DNA from: Acidilobaceae archaeon
GTDB taxonomy: Archaea > Thermoproteota > Thermoprotei_A > Sulfolobales > Acidilobaceae
Length of the DNA stretch: 64,000 bases
Direction: 5' to 3'
NCBI GenBank assembly: GCA_027014125.1
Contig: JALWEI010000026.1
Coordinates: forward strand, 47,479 to 111,478
This document shows positions 31,321 through 40,650 of the stretch, in pieces. A program made the translations under genes and the position numbers. Under the pieces are notes generated by a model. That model was given only the letters and a program-made list of their open reading frames with translations, ran no database searches and had not been told where the DNA came from. The first letter of the stretch is position 1. Every line of letters starts with the position of its first letter.

Positions 31321-34248
31321 GTGGAGCAAGGCGAGAGGAAGCTAGCCTCGATACTCCTTATAGTGCTGGTGCTGGCAAGCCTAGCCCCAGCCGGGGCCGG
31401 GATCATAGCCAAGGCTCAGCCCTCAGTGACTATACAGTTGAGCTACGTGAACGCCACGGGCCAGTACCCTGCAACCGTGGCCGATGGATGGGACACCCTC
31501 AACTTCACACTAAACATCACGAACGAGGGAGCAGACCCGGCTTATGACGTGAACGTGAATAACACTATAAACGCCCTAGACCCGGCTCTATGGGCGGTGA
31601 ACCTAACCAACGTAGTCGCGTATAACACAAGCAGCGCTACCACCCTGACAAACGGGACCGACATACTGATAGTGCCGTACCCCAACCCCAGCCAGCCGCT
31701 ATGGCTGAATATAACCCTACTAAAACCGATACCCCCGGGAGCCTCGATACTCGTGAACTACACTATAAACGTCAGCGAATACGTGATCACGGGCTCCACA
31801 TACTATAACGAGGCAAACCTCACCTCGTATAGCGCCACATCCGGGGGAGCCAACCTAGTCACCACGCCGACATGGAGCAACGTAACCGTGGCAGTACCAC
31901 CCCCGATAGCCGACTTTAAGGTGGTAGACTCGAGCAGCATAGACATGACCGGCCTAGTTCTCAGCGGCGTCCCAGAGCCGCTAGTAGTAACTATCGGCGA
32001 GATAGTGACCTACGAGGTAAATATCACAGTCCCCGAGGGGATGACCATGAACATGACGGTGAGAGACTACCTGCCACTAGTATCCGGGGTGCTAGCTGCG
32101 GAATACCTGGGCAGCTCCAGCATCACGGTAAACGCCAGCCAGGTTACATCAAGCAATGTATCCCTAACACCCGGCGTCTGGACCTCGATAACGGGGACAA
32201 GGACAGGCGTGAACCTCCTATACTTCGGCCTGGGTAATGTGACCAACCTCAATAACAGCCCCGAGGCTGAGCAGATCTCGATAAGGCTTGATGTCGTAGT
32301 ACTTGACAACCCGGTCAACGTCGCGGGGACCAACTTATACAACACCGTGGGAATACTCTACACCAACGCCTCCAACCTACACGATACCTCCCCATGGGCG
32401 GTATCGCCGGCAGTAGTTGTCCACGAGCCGGATCTATCGATAGAGAAGACTGCCAACACGACTGTTATAACCAACACCGGCCCAACCGCCTCCATCCACG
32501 TCAACGTCACCAACAACCCCTCGCTGTTCTCAAGCCCGGCCTACGACGTGGTGATCGAGGACATAGTGCCCGGTAACCTGACAGTCCTATCAGCGAGCGT
32601 AATCCACTCTGGGGCAGTGAACGTGGCCCTAACGGTGAGCGGCAACAATGTGACGGTAACAGCTGACAGGCTAGACCCTGGAGGCTACATCAACGTCACC
32701 ATCACGGTAAGCGCGTTTGAGGAGACATACGTGAACGCCACCTTCAACAACACTGCAACGGTCAACGCTAGCAGCATCCCAGGCCCTGACCCCGGTGAGA
32801 GGAACTATACAGCCTCTGACTGGGAGGCAATAACGTACATCGCGGGCTTTAGCATGGCTAAGCAGGTGGATGACCTAGTCCCCGACTTGTACCCGCCTGG
32901 CACCTCAATCATAGCGCCGCCGGGGGCAATAGTACAGTACACCATAGCCATACAGGTGCCCCTAGGCACCATACCAGTCCTCAACCTAACGGACTACCTA
33001 GACCCCCAGACTACGCTAGACCCATTCTCGATAACACTAATACCGCTGGGCGTCACATGGACGACTACAACAGTGAGCTACGGGCCATCATTTATAACTA
33101 TGGAGCTGCGTAACGTCTCCGCTAGCTCGACCACAGGCATGCTGTACATACTATACAACGCCCAGGTCTCCAACACCACTGTCATGGGAGACGTGTTGCT
33201 CAACGACGCCCAGGTGACCTCTACAGACGGCACGCTAACCAACTACAGTGCGGCCGATAGCACAACTATACTGATCGGGGAGCCCGACCTAAGGAAGAGC
33301 GACAAGTACTTCTCACCCAGCATATTCTACGACACTTACCCCTACACGGTACTCTACCTCTACATATCAAACAACGGAACCCTGCCTGCATATGACATAG
33401 TGGTAGAGGACATAGTACCCCAAACCCTGCTCGTTCTAAACGCCACCATACAGAGCCAGTCGGGAGCGGTGAACCCGGTGGTTACCCAGATAGGAAACAA
33501 TGTAACCCTAACAATAGACCAGCTAGACCCACTAGGCTATGTGTTGGTAGAGGTGTGGGTTAGGGCCTACGCGCTAACACCATGGAACAGCACCACTGTC
33601 AACAACGCTACAATCAATTGGAGCAGCCTGCCAGGACAGGTGGATGGCGAGAAGAACTACAACCACGAGATCACGGGTAGCGTCTACTATGATCCTATAG
33701 TGGATGGGCTGAAGACGATGAGCCCAGAGTCAGTCACAGTAGGATCCGTAGTCGAGGCCGTAATCAATGTAACCATACCGACCGGCAACACGAGTAGCCT
33801 AGTACTAATAGACCAGTGGGACAACGGCATGAGCCTGGTAGGAGGCCCCGCTATAACGTACCCGCCGAACATAACTGTGGTGGGCCCCATAACAACCACG
33901 ACCTCGGGCAACACGATAACCATAGACTTCGGGGCTGTATCCAACAACGACACGGTACCGCTGAACATAACGGTAAAACTATACCTTAGGATAGACTACG
34001 TGCCGGACTACCCCAACGGTACTCTAGACCTGATCTACACCAACAACGCCACGATACAGTGGATGGACGACGGCTACCTAGTCACAAGGACCCTAGATCT
34101 ACACTCCTTCGTGTACATACCACCACTAGTAGGGGGAGACGCGCAGCTAGCAGCCAAGCCCAGCCCCATAGGGCTACTGACGGTAGCCCTAGGGCTAGGC
34201 CTGGCTAGCCTAGGGGTCTACGTAAGGAGGCATAGAACAGCTAGGTAG
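31321..34248 (+). CDS. Large cell-surface protein with DUF11-like repeats
   Basis: 975 residues. GTG start, signal peptide (LASILLIVLVLASLAPAGAG), then repeated beta domains. Two long units begin EPDLSIEKTA (near 365) and EPDLRKSDKY (near 655), and share PAYDVVIEDIVPGNLTVL / PAYDIVVEDIVPQTLLVL and a GNNVT(V/L)T(A/I)D…LDP block. Dozens of N-x-S/T sequons suggest heavy N-glycosylation. The C-terminus is VYIPPLVGGDAQLAAKPSP, one membrane helix and RRHRTAR. It is likely an S-layer-associated or surface protein. The C-terminal motif recurs in the convergent VWA gene. Confidence 0.8.
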   Translation: MEQGERKLASILLIVLVLASLAPAGAGIIAKAQPSVTIQLSYVNATGQYPATVADGWDTLNFTLNITNEGADPAYDVNVNNTINALDPALWAVNLTNVVAYNTSSATTLTNGTDILIVPYPNPSQPLWLNITLLKPIPPGASILVNYTINVSEYVITGSTYYNEANLTSYSATSGGANLVTTPTWSNVTVAVPPPIADFKVVDSSSIDMTGLVLSGVPEPLVVTIGEIVTYEVNITVPEGMTMNMTVRDYLPLVSGVLAAEYLGSSSITVNASQVTSSNVSLTPGVWTSITGTRTGVNLLYFGLGNVTNLNNSPEAEQISIRLDVVVLDNPVNVAGTNLYNTVGILYTNASNLHDTSPWAVSPAVVVHEPDLSIEKTANTTVITNTGPTASIHVNVTNNPSLFSSPAYDVVIEDIVPGNLTVLSASVIHSGAVNVALTVSGNNVTVTADRLDPGGYINVTITVSAFEETYVNATFNNTATVNASSIPGPDPGERNYTASDWEAITYIAGFSMAKQVDDLVPDLYPPGTSIIAPPGAIVQYTIAIQVPLGTIPVLNLTDYLDPQTTLDPFSITLIPLGVTWTTTTVSYGPSFITMELRNVSASSTTGMLYILYNAQVSNTTVMGDVLLNDAQVTSTDGTLTNYSAADSTTILIGEPDLRKSDKYFSPSIFYDTYPYTVLYLYISNNGTLPAYDIVVEDIVPQTLLVLNATIQSQSGAVNPVVTQIGNNVTLTIDQLDPLGYVLVEVWVRAYALTPWNSTTVNNATINWSSLPGQVDGEKNYNHEITGSVYYDPIVDGLKTMSPESVTVGSVVEAVINVTIPTGNTSSLVLIDQWDNGMSLVGGPAITYPPNITVVGPITTTTSGNTITIDFGAVSNNDTVPLNITVKLYLRIDYVPDYPNGTLDLIYTNNATIQWMDDGYLVTRTLDLHSFVYIPPLVGGDAQLAAKPSPIGLLTVALGLGLASLGVYVRRHRTAR

Positions 34249-34274
34249 GCTAGCCCTGGGTATAGGACACACCT

Positions 34275-34290
34275 TCCCCCCTTTTTCCAG
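34275..34290. terminator. T-rich terminator between convergent surface genes
   Basis: CCCCCCTTTTTTCC on the plus strand follows the 975-residue gene by about 25 bp, a simple archaeal T-run terminator. The AT-rich remainder to 34375 (AATAAAAATTGAATTATAAATAAAAATAA, split over two runs) may terminate the opposite gene. Confidence 0.5.
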
Positions 34291-34375
34291 CAAAATTAAC
34301 CCTTAACCCTACGAGCGCAACCCCGAATAAAAATTGAATTATAAATAAAAATAAAAATGTAACTAGTATTATTCG

Positions 34376-35167
34376 TTATCCGGCTTGTGTCCTCCTCTTT
34401 GCGGCTAGCACCCCGGCAAGTATTAGGGCCGCTCCAGCCACCGCCATCCACTGGGTCCCGGGCGATGCTGCTAGCCTGGCCTCACCGCCTACCAGGGGTG
34501 GCGTGTAGACCATCTCTACTATTGGGCATAGTGCTGAGCTGAGATCTATAAAGGCCTCTGTTATGTTGAAGCCGGGCTCCGAGCCGTTTATGAAGTAATC
34601 CGATATGTTAGCTAGGAACTCGTCGCCTGTACCCGGGCTCCCTATAAAGATGCCCACTATGAATATTCCTTGGGACTTTGCTATCAGCGCTGCTTCTGTG
34701 GCGTTTGGCCCGGCGTTGGGTTCTCCGTCACTTACTATAATCATCACGTCGGGTACTATAGGCCTGCCTGTGTTTGTGAGTAGATTGATTGCGTTGTAGA
34801 TCCCGTCTCCCATGTCTGTGAATCCGCCAGCGGTTAGCGTGTCTACTAGGTTGTTGAGGTAGGTCCTGTCTCCGGGGTCATCTACTGGTACTAGTGAGGG
34901 GGTTAGCACGTCAGAGGTGGAGTTGAACCATACTAGTCCTATCCACCGTGCGCCATCGTCGCATGTCAGGTTTACGAAGGTCTGGACTGCGTTCTTGAGG
35001 TTGTCTAGCGGGGTGCCCGCCATGCTGCCGCTGGTGTCTAGGACGAAGGCTATGTCCAGGGGGCATGGTGAGGGGCACTGTGGTGCTGTTGCCGCCTGAG
35101 CTGGCTCGGCTAGGGGTGCTAGCACCGCCAGGAGTAGTAGGACGATTATTGTGTATGTGCTCTTCAC
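34376..35167 (-). CDS. Secreted von Willebrand factor A domain protein
   Basis: 263 residues. GTG start with GGAGAGGTG about 15 bp upstream; signal peptide to about residue 25. A vWA domain follows with a complete MIDAS: DTSGS (about 44-48), the Thr in GFTDMGDGIYNA, and VSDGEPNAG. Four Cys may form disulphides. The end is YTPPLVGGEARLAASPG, a membrane helix and KRRTQAG, matching the C-terminus of the convergent 975-residue protein. vWA domains bind protein ligands through a metal, so the two proteins may interact at the surface. Confidence 0.82.
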   Translation of the reverse strand: MKSTYTIIVLLLLAVLAPLAEPAQAATAPQCPSPCPLDIAFVLDTSGSMAGTPLDNLKNAVQTFVNLTCDDGARWIGLVWFNSTSDVLTPSLVPVDDPGDRTYLNNLVDTLTAGGFTDMGDGIYNAINLLTNTGRPIVPDVMIIVSDGEPNAGPNATEAALIAKSQGIFIVGIFIGSPGTGDEFLANISDYFINGSEPGFNITEAFIDLSSALCPIVEMVYTPPLVGGEARLAASPGTQWMAVAGAALILAGVLAAKRRTQAG

Positions 35168-35349
35168 TAGTCTAGCACCTCTCCTAATTTTTCAACTAAT
35201 ATAATTTGCTATATCTTTTTATTTAAATACTAAGTTTTATTGCTATATTGCTGTATGGCAAACCACCTTAGCCCCCCCCGGGAAGGGGTAGATAATAAGG
35301 GGGCTCGGGGCGACTAGCCACACGGGGGCCCCGGCGCCGGGGTGTCTAG
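35168..35349. other. Intergenic region with a 14-bp perfect palindrome
   Basis: 182 bp between divergent genes. The left part is AT-rich with TATTTAAATA-like promoter sequence for the VWA gene. The right part is GC-rich and has CCCCGGCGCCGGGG (35329-35342), a perfect palindrome ending 8 bp before the GTG of PINA. It could be an operator or an RNA hairpin over the start. No gene was seen. Confidence 0.45.
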
Positions 35350-36876
35350 GTGTTGGAGCAGGTCTACATGGCTGACCTGGATGCAGTGCTGGACGGAAGC
35401 CTGAGGAGGCTCATAGAGAGGGGCGTACTTAGGGGTAGGATCCTGATACACAGGAGCCTCTCAGACTACTTCTACCAGGAGGCGAGGAGGGGGAGGAGCA
35501 CCGGCTTCACCGGGCTCAGGGAGCTGGCCAGGCTCCTAGAGGAGCCCGACGTTGAGATCAGTATTGTCGACGAGGAGAGGCCGCCCAGGGACCTGGACCT
35601 CGATACGGTGAAGTCCCTCATAAGGATGTACGCGTGGAGGGTGGGGGCGGTCCTAGTCTCCAGTGACGCCCTCCAACTGGAGGCCGCCCGGGCCCTGGGC
35701 GTCTCCACCCTCTACAGTGGGGAGGCCGGCAGGGATAGGCTCGCCATAGAGGAGTACTTCACCGAGAAGACTATGAGCGTGCACCTAAAGGAGGGGGCTC
35801 CCCCGATAGCCAAGGTTGGAGCACCGGGCAGGTGGGCCTTCATCAGGATCCGGGACGAGCCCATGGGCAGGGAGGAGCTTGAGGAGATCGCGCGGGAGCT
35901 TGTCGAGGCCGCCTCCGTTAGCAGGGACGGCTTCGTGGAGATAGATAGAGCCGGGTCCACGATAATACAGCTCAGGGACTATAGGATAGTGATAACCAGG
36001 CCCCCGCTCAGCGAGGGGTGGGAGATCACCGCCGTCAGGCCAGTCGTAAAGCTACGCCTAGAGGACTACAAGCTGCCGGAGAAGCTATACAAGAGGTTCC
36101 TGGAGAGGGCTGAGGGTATACTGATAGCCGGGGCCCCGGGTATGGGTAAGACAACCTTCGCCCAGGCCCTGGCGGAGTTCTACGCCGAGCAGGGGAAGGT
36201 GGTGAAGACTATAGAGTCGCCGAGGGACATGAGGCTCCCGCCCACAGTGACGCAGTACTCCAAGAACTACGCCGACCTAGGGGAGCTACACGACATACTA
36301 CTACTATCCAGGCCGGACTACACCGTCTACGATGAGCTGAGGAGCGACGAGGACTTCCAGCTATACGTTGACCTAAGGCTCGCCGGTATAGGGATGATAG
36401 GCGTGGTACACGCTACCACGCCTATAGACGCGGTCCAGAGGTTCATAAGGAGGGTGGAGCTCGGCATGATACCCAGCATAATAGATACCGTGGTTTTCAT
36501 AGACAAGGGCGAGATCGGGAAGGTGTACGAGCTCAGCATAACAGTGAAGCTCCCCACCGGCCTAAGGGAGGCAGACCTCTCCAGGCCGGTCGTGGAGGTT
36601 AGGGACTACCTCACAGGGGAGCTGGAGTACGAGATCTACACATTCGGCGAGCAGACAATGGTAGTCCCGGTGAAGGGGAAGGCAAGGGAGGGCGACGTGG
36701 AGGTCCTGGAGAGGCTGATCAGGAAGATCCTGCCCGATGCGGAGGTGGAGGTCAGGGATAGGGTGGCAGTGATTAGGATCCCCAGGCACAGCCCCAGGCT
36801 GACTGCTAGGAAGCTGAAGAGGGTCAGGAAGCTCGTGGAGAAGAATGGGTACGAGGCCAGGATAGTGCCTGTATAG
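35350..36876 (+). CDS. PINA-like PIN-ATPase-KH protein
   Basis: 508 residues. An N-terminal PIN domain (SLSDYFYQEARRGRS, YAWRVGAVLVSSDALQLEAA) is followed by a VirB11/PilT-type ATPase (Walker A GAPGMGKTT near 258-266, YTVYDELRSDEDF, GVVHATTPIDAVQRF) and a C-terminal KH-like region (VAVIRIPRHSPRLTARKLKR). The Sulfolobus islandicus homologue PINA is a hexameric Holliday-junction branch-migration ATPase. GTG at 35350 gives MLEQVYMADL; ATG at 35368 is another possible start. It is followed 13 bp later by the prenyltransferase gene. Confidence 0.88.
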   Translation: MLEQVYMADLDAVLDGSLRRLIERGVLRGRILIHRSLSDYFYQEARRGRSTGFTGLRELARLLEEPDVEISIVDEERPPRDLDLDTVKSLIRMYAWRVGAVLVSSDALQLEAARALGVSTLYSGEAGRDRLAIEEYFTEKTMSVHLKEGAPPIAKVGAPGRWAFIRIRDEPMGREELEEIARELVEAASVSRDGFVEIDRAGSTIIQLRDYRIVITRPPLSEGWEITAVRPVVKLRLEDYKLPEKLYKRFLERAEGILIAGAPGMGKTTFAQALAEFYAEQGKVVKTIESPRDMRLPPTVTQYSKNYADLGELHDILLLSRPDYTVYDELRSDEDFQLYVDLRLAGIGMIGVVHATTPIDAVQRFIRRVELGMIPSIIDTVVFIDKGEIGKVYELSITVKLPTGLREADLSRPVVEVRDYLTGELEYEIYTFGEQTMVVPVKGKAREGDVEVLERLIRKILPDAEVEVRDRVAVIRIPRHSPRLTARKLKRVRKLVEKNGYEARIVPV

Positions 36877-36889
36877 GGAGGGGGAGTAG

Positions 36890-37765
36890 GTGCCCGGCAG
36901 GGCTGGGGCATGCATAGAGGCTATGAGGCCGCTAAACAGTATCATGATGGGCCTGGCGGTCATCGTGGGGGCCGTGATCGCGGGCGGGAGTAGTATAGAC
37001 CCCACGAGCCTCCTCCTAGGGGCCCTGACTGGGGTCCTCTACACTGCTGCCTCTATGATCCATAATGATATTGTTGATGTAGAGATAGATAGGGTAAACA
37101 CTCCGTGGAGGCCCCTGCCCTCTGGCAGGCTCTCACCCAGGCAGGCGTGGGCCTGCGTAGCGTTGCTAGCAGTCCTGGGGGCTATAGTGGTTTACCCGCT
37201 GGGCCTCCTCCCCCTGGCCCTGGCCGTGGGGGCCCTCCTCCTGGCTATGGCCTACAACGTCTGGGGCAAGGTTAGGGGGCTCCTGGGCAACGTTATGGTC
37301 GCGCTGATAGTATCATTCCCGCTCATCTACGGCGCGGTCGTCGTGGACAGGCTCACACCCACCATTATAGTTTTCGCCTCGATGGTGTTCCTATCCAGCC
37401 TGGCCAGGGAGATCGCGAAGGATATAGCGGATATGGAGGGTGACAGGAGGGCGGGGGCTAGGACCCTACCCCTAACCCGTGGCCCCCTCTACGCCTCCAG
37501 GGTTGCCGCTCTGCTCTATGTGGCGGCGGTTGCTTTGAGCCCCCTCCCCCTGCTGATGGGGGGAGTTAACCCCCCGGTTTACGCGGTGGGCGTGGCGGTA
37601 GTAGACATAGCATTCATCATGGAAGCCGCGAGGCTCTGGAGGGGCGTCACACCTGGGGAGGCGAGGGTGCACAAGCGCAGGGTCCTATGGGTCATGCTTT
37701 TAGGCCTAATCGTCTTCCTAGCCTCGACGATCACCGCCGGGGGAGGGGCGGCTTGGAGCTGGTAG
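36890..37765 (+). CDS. UbiA-family prenyltransferase, probable digeranylgeranylglyceryl phosphate synthase
   Basis: 291 residues, about eight membrane helices. Makes the second ether bond of archaeal lipids if it is DGGGP synthase. Both Asp-rich motifs are visible: MIHNDIVDVEIDRVNTPWRP (about 56-75) and EIAKDIADMEGDRRAGARTL (about 185-204). GTG start at 36890 follows GGGAGGGGGAG. The C-terminus overlaps the MetF-like gene by 13 bp. Other UbiA members make haem or quinones; the motif spacing and the archaeal host favour DGGGP synthase. Confidence 0.87.
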   Translation: MPGRAGACIEAMRPLNSIMMGLAVIVGAVIAGGSSIDPTSLLLGALTGVLYTAASMIHNDIVDVEIDRVNTPWRPLPSGRLSPRQAWACVALLAVLGAIVVYPLGLLPLALAVGALLLAMAYNVWGKVRGLLGNVMVALIVSFPLIYGAVVVDRLTPTIIVFASMVFLSSLAREIAKDIADMEGDRRAGARTLPLTRGPLYASRVAALLYVAAVALSPLPLLMGGVNPPVYAVGVAVVDIAFIMEAARLWRGVTPGEARVHKRRVLWVMLLGLIVFLASTITAGGGAAWSW

Positions 37766-38493
37766 CCGAGCTCGATGGAGGCTCAGGGCTGGAGGAGTGG
37801 GCGGTAAGACTATCGAGGTACTATGACTGGCTCGACATCCCGGACTCCCCCATGGGCAAGCCGGGGCCCCACAGCCTGCTGGCGGCATGCACGCTCCAAG
37901 CCAGGCACGGCCTCAGGGTAATACCCCATGTGAGGCTATATGATGTAACCTACACAGGCTTCAAGGCGATCGCAAAAACCCTGGCTATGACCGGGATAAG
38001 GAGGGTAGTGGTGCTCCGCGGCGACCCGCCTCGGAGGGGCTCGAGGGTAGAGGACCTGGCCCCCGAGGAGGCTATGGAGATCCTCCGCTCCAAGGCGCCC
38101 CAGGTGGAGGTGGGCCTGCTCCTAAGCATGAGGAAGGAGTGGAGCATGATAGAGGAGAGGCTCGACCAGGGGCCTGACTTCGTGCTTGTCCTCCACTACA
38201 GGGCGAAGGGGTGGGAGGGCATGGAGAGGCTGGCTAGGGAGGCGTCAAGGAGGGATGTCAAGCTGATCCCATACCTGGTGGTAACGACCAGAAGGAATGT
38301 GAGTATAACATCTAGGCTGGGGAACCACAGCCTGGTTGACGAGAGCCGGGTCCCCGAGGAGGCGACCAGGCTTGGCAGGCTAGTGGAGGGCATACTGTTC
38401 TCCGCCCCCGGCGACCTCGAGGCTCTCTGGAGGATAGCAGAACGTCTAACCAGTAAAGCCAGGGGTAAAACAGTTGGCGAGGCGGAATACTAG
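37753..38493 (+). CDS. MetF-like methylene-folate/pterin reductase homologue
   Basis: 246 residues from TTG at 37753, preceded by GGGAGGGG; the ORF to 37687 would extend far into the prenyltransferase gene. Motifs of the MetF barrel: ELDGGSGLEEWAVRLSRYYD, IPHVRLYDVTYTGFKAIAKT, RRVVVLRGDPPRRG and a GPDFVLVLHY strand. It lacks the N-terminal E-x-x-P typical of MetF, apart from VAELDG. Possible role in one-carbon metabolism; a folate-like cycloligase homologue is 1.4 kb downstream. Confidence 0.72.
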   Translation: MELVAELDGGSGLEEWAVRLSRYYDWLDIPDSPMGKPGPHSLLAACTLQARHGLRVIPHVRLYDVTYTGFKAIAKTLAMTGIRRVVVLRGDPPRRGSRVEDLAPEEAMEILRSKAPQVEVGLLLSMRKEWSMIEERLDQGPDFVLVLHYRAKGWEGMERLAREASRRDVKLIPYLVVTTRRNVSITSRLGNHSLVDESRVPEEATRLGRLVEGILFSAPGDLEALWRIAERLTSKARGKTVGEAEY

Positions 38494-38637
38494 AAGAAAC
38501 GATACAATATAATTTTAAAGATAAAAATTAATGGAATAGGAATTCTTTGATATAAATAATAGAAAATACTACTTGAACAGCTATTACAGTCCTCCCCACA
38601 ATATGACAACCACTACAACCCCCGCGAGGCGAGTAGT
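38494..38637 (+). promoter_or_regulatory. AT-rich promoter region before the Thr-rich surface protein
   Basis: TTGATATAAATAATAG at about 38547-38562 is a good TATA element, predicting a start near 38585 and a leader of about 50 nt. A preceding T/A-rich stretch may also end the MetF-like transcript. Confidence 0.45.
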
Positions 38638-39705
38638 ATGAAACACGCTAGGAGAGCCTCCCTAGCAACCTTCACCCTAGTCCTCCTACTACTCGCAATA
38701 ACACCCAGCTCAGCAGGAGACACAAGCACCAACACAGGAGCCAACGGCATCGAGATACTACAGCGGCATACCAATACAACCACCAGCCAGGCCCCACAGC
38801 CCCCAGAGAACCCGCCCTGCGAGAACTTCATAGACCTGTCAACCGGTACAGGAGACCCACTAGTAGCACAGCCCCCAGGAACGCCCTCAGACCCCGTAGG
38901 AGACTGGCCCGACTGGGGGCTGATAAACTCCTCATCAAGCACCCCACTCCAGCAACCCGTGGCAGTGCAGCCCTATCCAGGATGGTACAACGGGGGCCCA
39001 GTGGCCTGGGGCAACGCCTCGTGGATAACAGTATACGCCAGTAATGGGATGCCCAGCAGGCTGGAGGGCCAGGGAGACTTTGATACGTGGTACGCGATAA
39101 ACTTCACCCTCGAGTGCCCAGGGACGCTCGAGCTATGGTTCACAGCCGATGATGAGATAACCCTGTACCTCAACGGCAAGTACCTGGCCAACCACTCAGA
39201 CCTGGCAACCCTAGGCTACGTCAACGCCACCCTACAGCCCGGCAGCTACACGCTTGTGGCCCACGTGGATGATACACATAGGGTAGTGACCGGGTTCCTC
39301 GTGTACGGCTGGGTATGCACATACTGCGGCGAGTGCCCCAACCAGACAGTCACCACAACAACTACAACAACCGTAACAACCACGACAACGGAGACAACCA
39401 CGACGACCATAGTAAAGACGGAGACCATAGAAAAGACCAAGACAGTAACAGAGACTGTAACAACCACGACAACCGTAACACAAGGAAACTGCTGTTGCTG
39501 CTTCGCATGCCAACCCTACACACCACCCCCCAACACACCAGGGACAACAACGACGAAAACCCCAACAAAGACTATAACGGAGACGACGGCAAAGCTAGCA
39601 GGCGAGGAGGGGTCTATAACAGCCATCCTACGATCCGGAGCCCAATCCCTAGCAGCAGCCCTCCTGGCAGCGGTTCTAGTATACGTGCTCCTGGGGAGAA
39701 AGTAG
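38638..39705 (+). CDS. Secreted protein with PA14-like domain and Thr-rich stalk
   Basis: 355 residues. The signal peptide ends near residue 26 (SSAG). The central region (GQGDFDTWYAINFTLECPGT, LELWFTADDEITLYLNGKYL, GSYTLVAHVDD) looks like a carbohydrate-binding beta sandwich of PA14 or galactose-binding type. A Thr/Val low-complexity stalk (about 238-285) follows, then an odd GNCCCCFACQ cluster, a second Thr/Pro stretch and a C-terminal helix AAALLAAVLVYVLLGRK. Likely a glycosylated surface protein anchored at its C-terminus. Function unknown. Confidence 0.7.
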   Translation: MKHARRASLATFTLVLLLLAITPSSAGDTSTNTGANGIEILQRHTNTTTSQAPQPPENPPCENFIDLSTGTGDPLVAQPPGTPSDPVGDWPDWGLINSSSSTPLQQPVAVQPYPGWYNGGPVAWGNASWITVYASNGMPSRLEGQGDFDTWYAINFTLECPGTLELWFTADDEITLYLNGKYLANHSDLATLGYVNATLQPGSYTLVAHVDDTHRVVTGFLVYGWVCTYCGECPNQTVTTTTTTTVTTTTTETTTTTIVKTETIEKTKTVTETVTTTTTVTQGNCCCCFACQPYTPPPNTPGTTTTKTPTKTITETTAKLAGEEGSITAILRSGAQSLAAALLAAVLVYVLLGRK

Positions 39706-39908
39706 CTCTGACACACATTATCGGAGTTGAACCTACACTAGTATACTCCCTCTTTCTCTAGCATAACTCTATCGTGAAGCCGCCTTAAACCGGGGGGTTA
39801 ACACGCCCCAAGCGCTATAACGTCAACTCCCTAACCCACGGCAAACTCTAGCTACAATATATCCCTCCAGCCACGAGAAGGAGAAGCCAGGAGCTATGGT
39901 GGAGCCGC

Positions 39909-40643
39909 GTGGCTACAGTTAGAAGCAAGGATGAGATAAGGCGTATGGTTTGGGATAGGCTAGCCTCAGCTGGTGTAGCCAGGCCCCCGCTGCCGCCCCA
40001 CGGGAGGATCCCGAACTTCCAGGGGTCCTGGGAGGCGGCTCGGAGGATCACGAGCCTGCCAGGGTGGCGGAGGGCCAGGCTGGTTAAGGTTAACCCTGAT
40101 TCTCCGCAGAGGCCCGTGAGGCTAGCAGCCCTTAGGGAGGGGAAGCTACTCCTCATGCCCACGCCGAGGCTCAGGAGCGGCTTCCTCCTCCTGGATCCAA
40201 GCCTCATACCAGGGAGCCACTATACAAGGGCGTCCACGATACGGGGCGCCTTCAGGTATGGCAAGCTACTGGGTAGGCTAGGAGACCTACAGAGCCTCCC
40301 AGGGGTTGACTTCATAGTCGAGGGTAGCGTGGCTGTGAATAGGTGGGGTGAGAGGCTCGGCAAGGGGGAGGGCTACGCGGAGCTGGAGTACGCCATACTA
40401 AGGGAGCTGGGGCTCGTGGGGGAGGAGGTGCCTATAGCGACTAGCGTCCACGACCTACAGGTGCTCCCCGATAGGCTACCCCAGGACCCATACGATGTGC
40501 CCGTCGACTACATAGCAACCCCAACCAGGCTTATAGAGGCCGTGGAGAGGCCCCCCAGGCCGCCGGGGATACTATGGGACAAGCTGTCCAGGGAGAAGCT
40601 CGAGGAGATACCCCTCTTAAGAGAGCTCGCCGGGAGGCGGTGA
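39909..40643 (+). CDS. 5-formyltetrahydrofolate cyclo-ligase family protein
   Basis: 244 residues, GTG start. Motifs: KDEIRRMVWDRLASAGVARP, RIPNFQGSWEAARRI, KVNPDSPQRPVRLAALREGK, LLMPTPRLRSGFLLLDP, DFIVEGSVAVNRWGERLGKG and GYAELEYAILRELGLV. These fit the archaeal branch of the cyclo-ligase family, with the conserved GxGxGxxDxE-like turn as GKGEGYAELE. The archaeal members may act on modified folates or have drifted in function. The next gene starts 7 bp later. Confidence 0.8.
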   Translation: MATVRSKDEIRRMVWDRLASAGVARPPLPPHGRIPNFQGSWEAARRITSLPGWRRARLVKVNPDSPQRPVRLAALREGKLLLMPTPRLRSGFLLLDPSLIPGSHYTRASTIRGAFRYGKLLGRLGDLQSLPGVDFIVEGSVAVNRWGERLGKGEGYAELEYAILRELGLVGEEVPIATSVHDLQVLPDRLPQDPYDVPVDYIATPTRLIEAVERPPRPPGILWDKLSREKLEEIPLLRELAGRR

Positions 40644-40650
40644 GGCCGGG

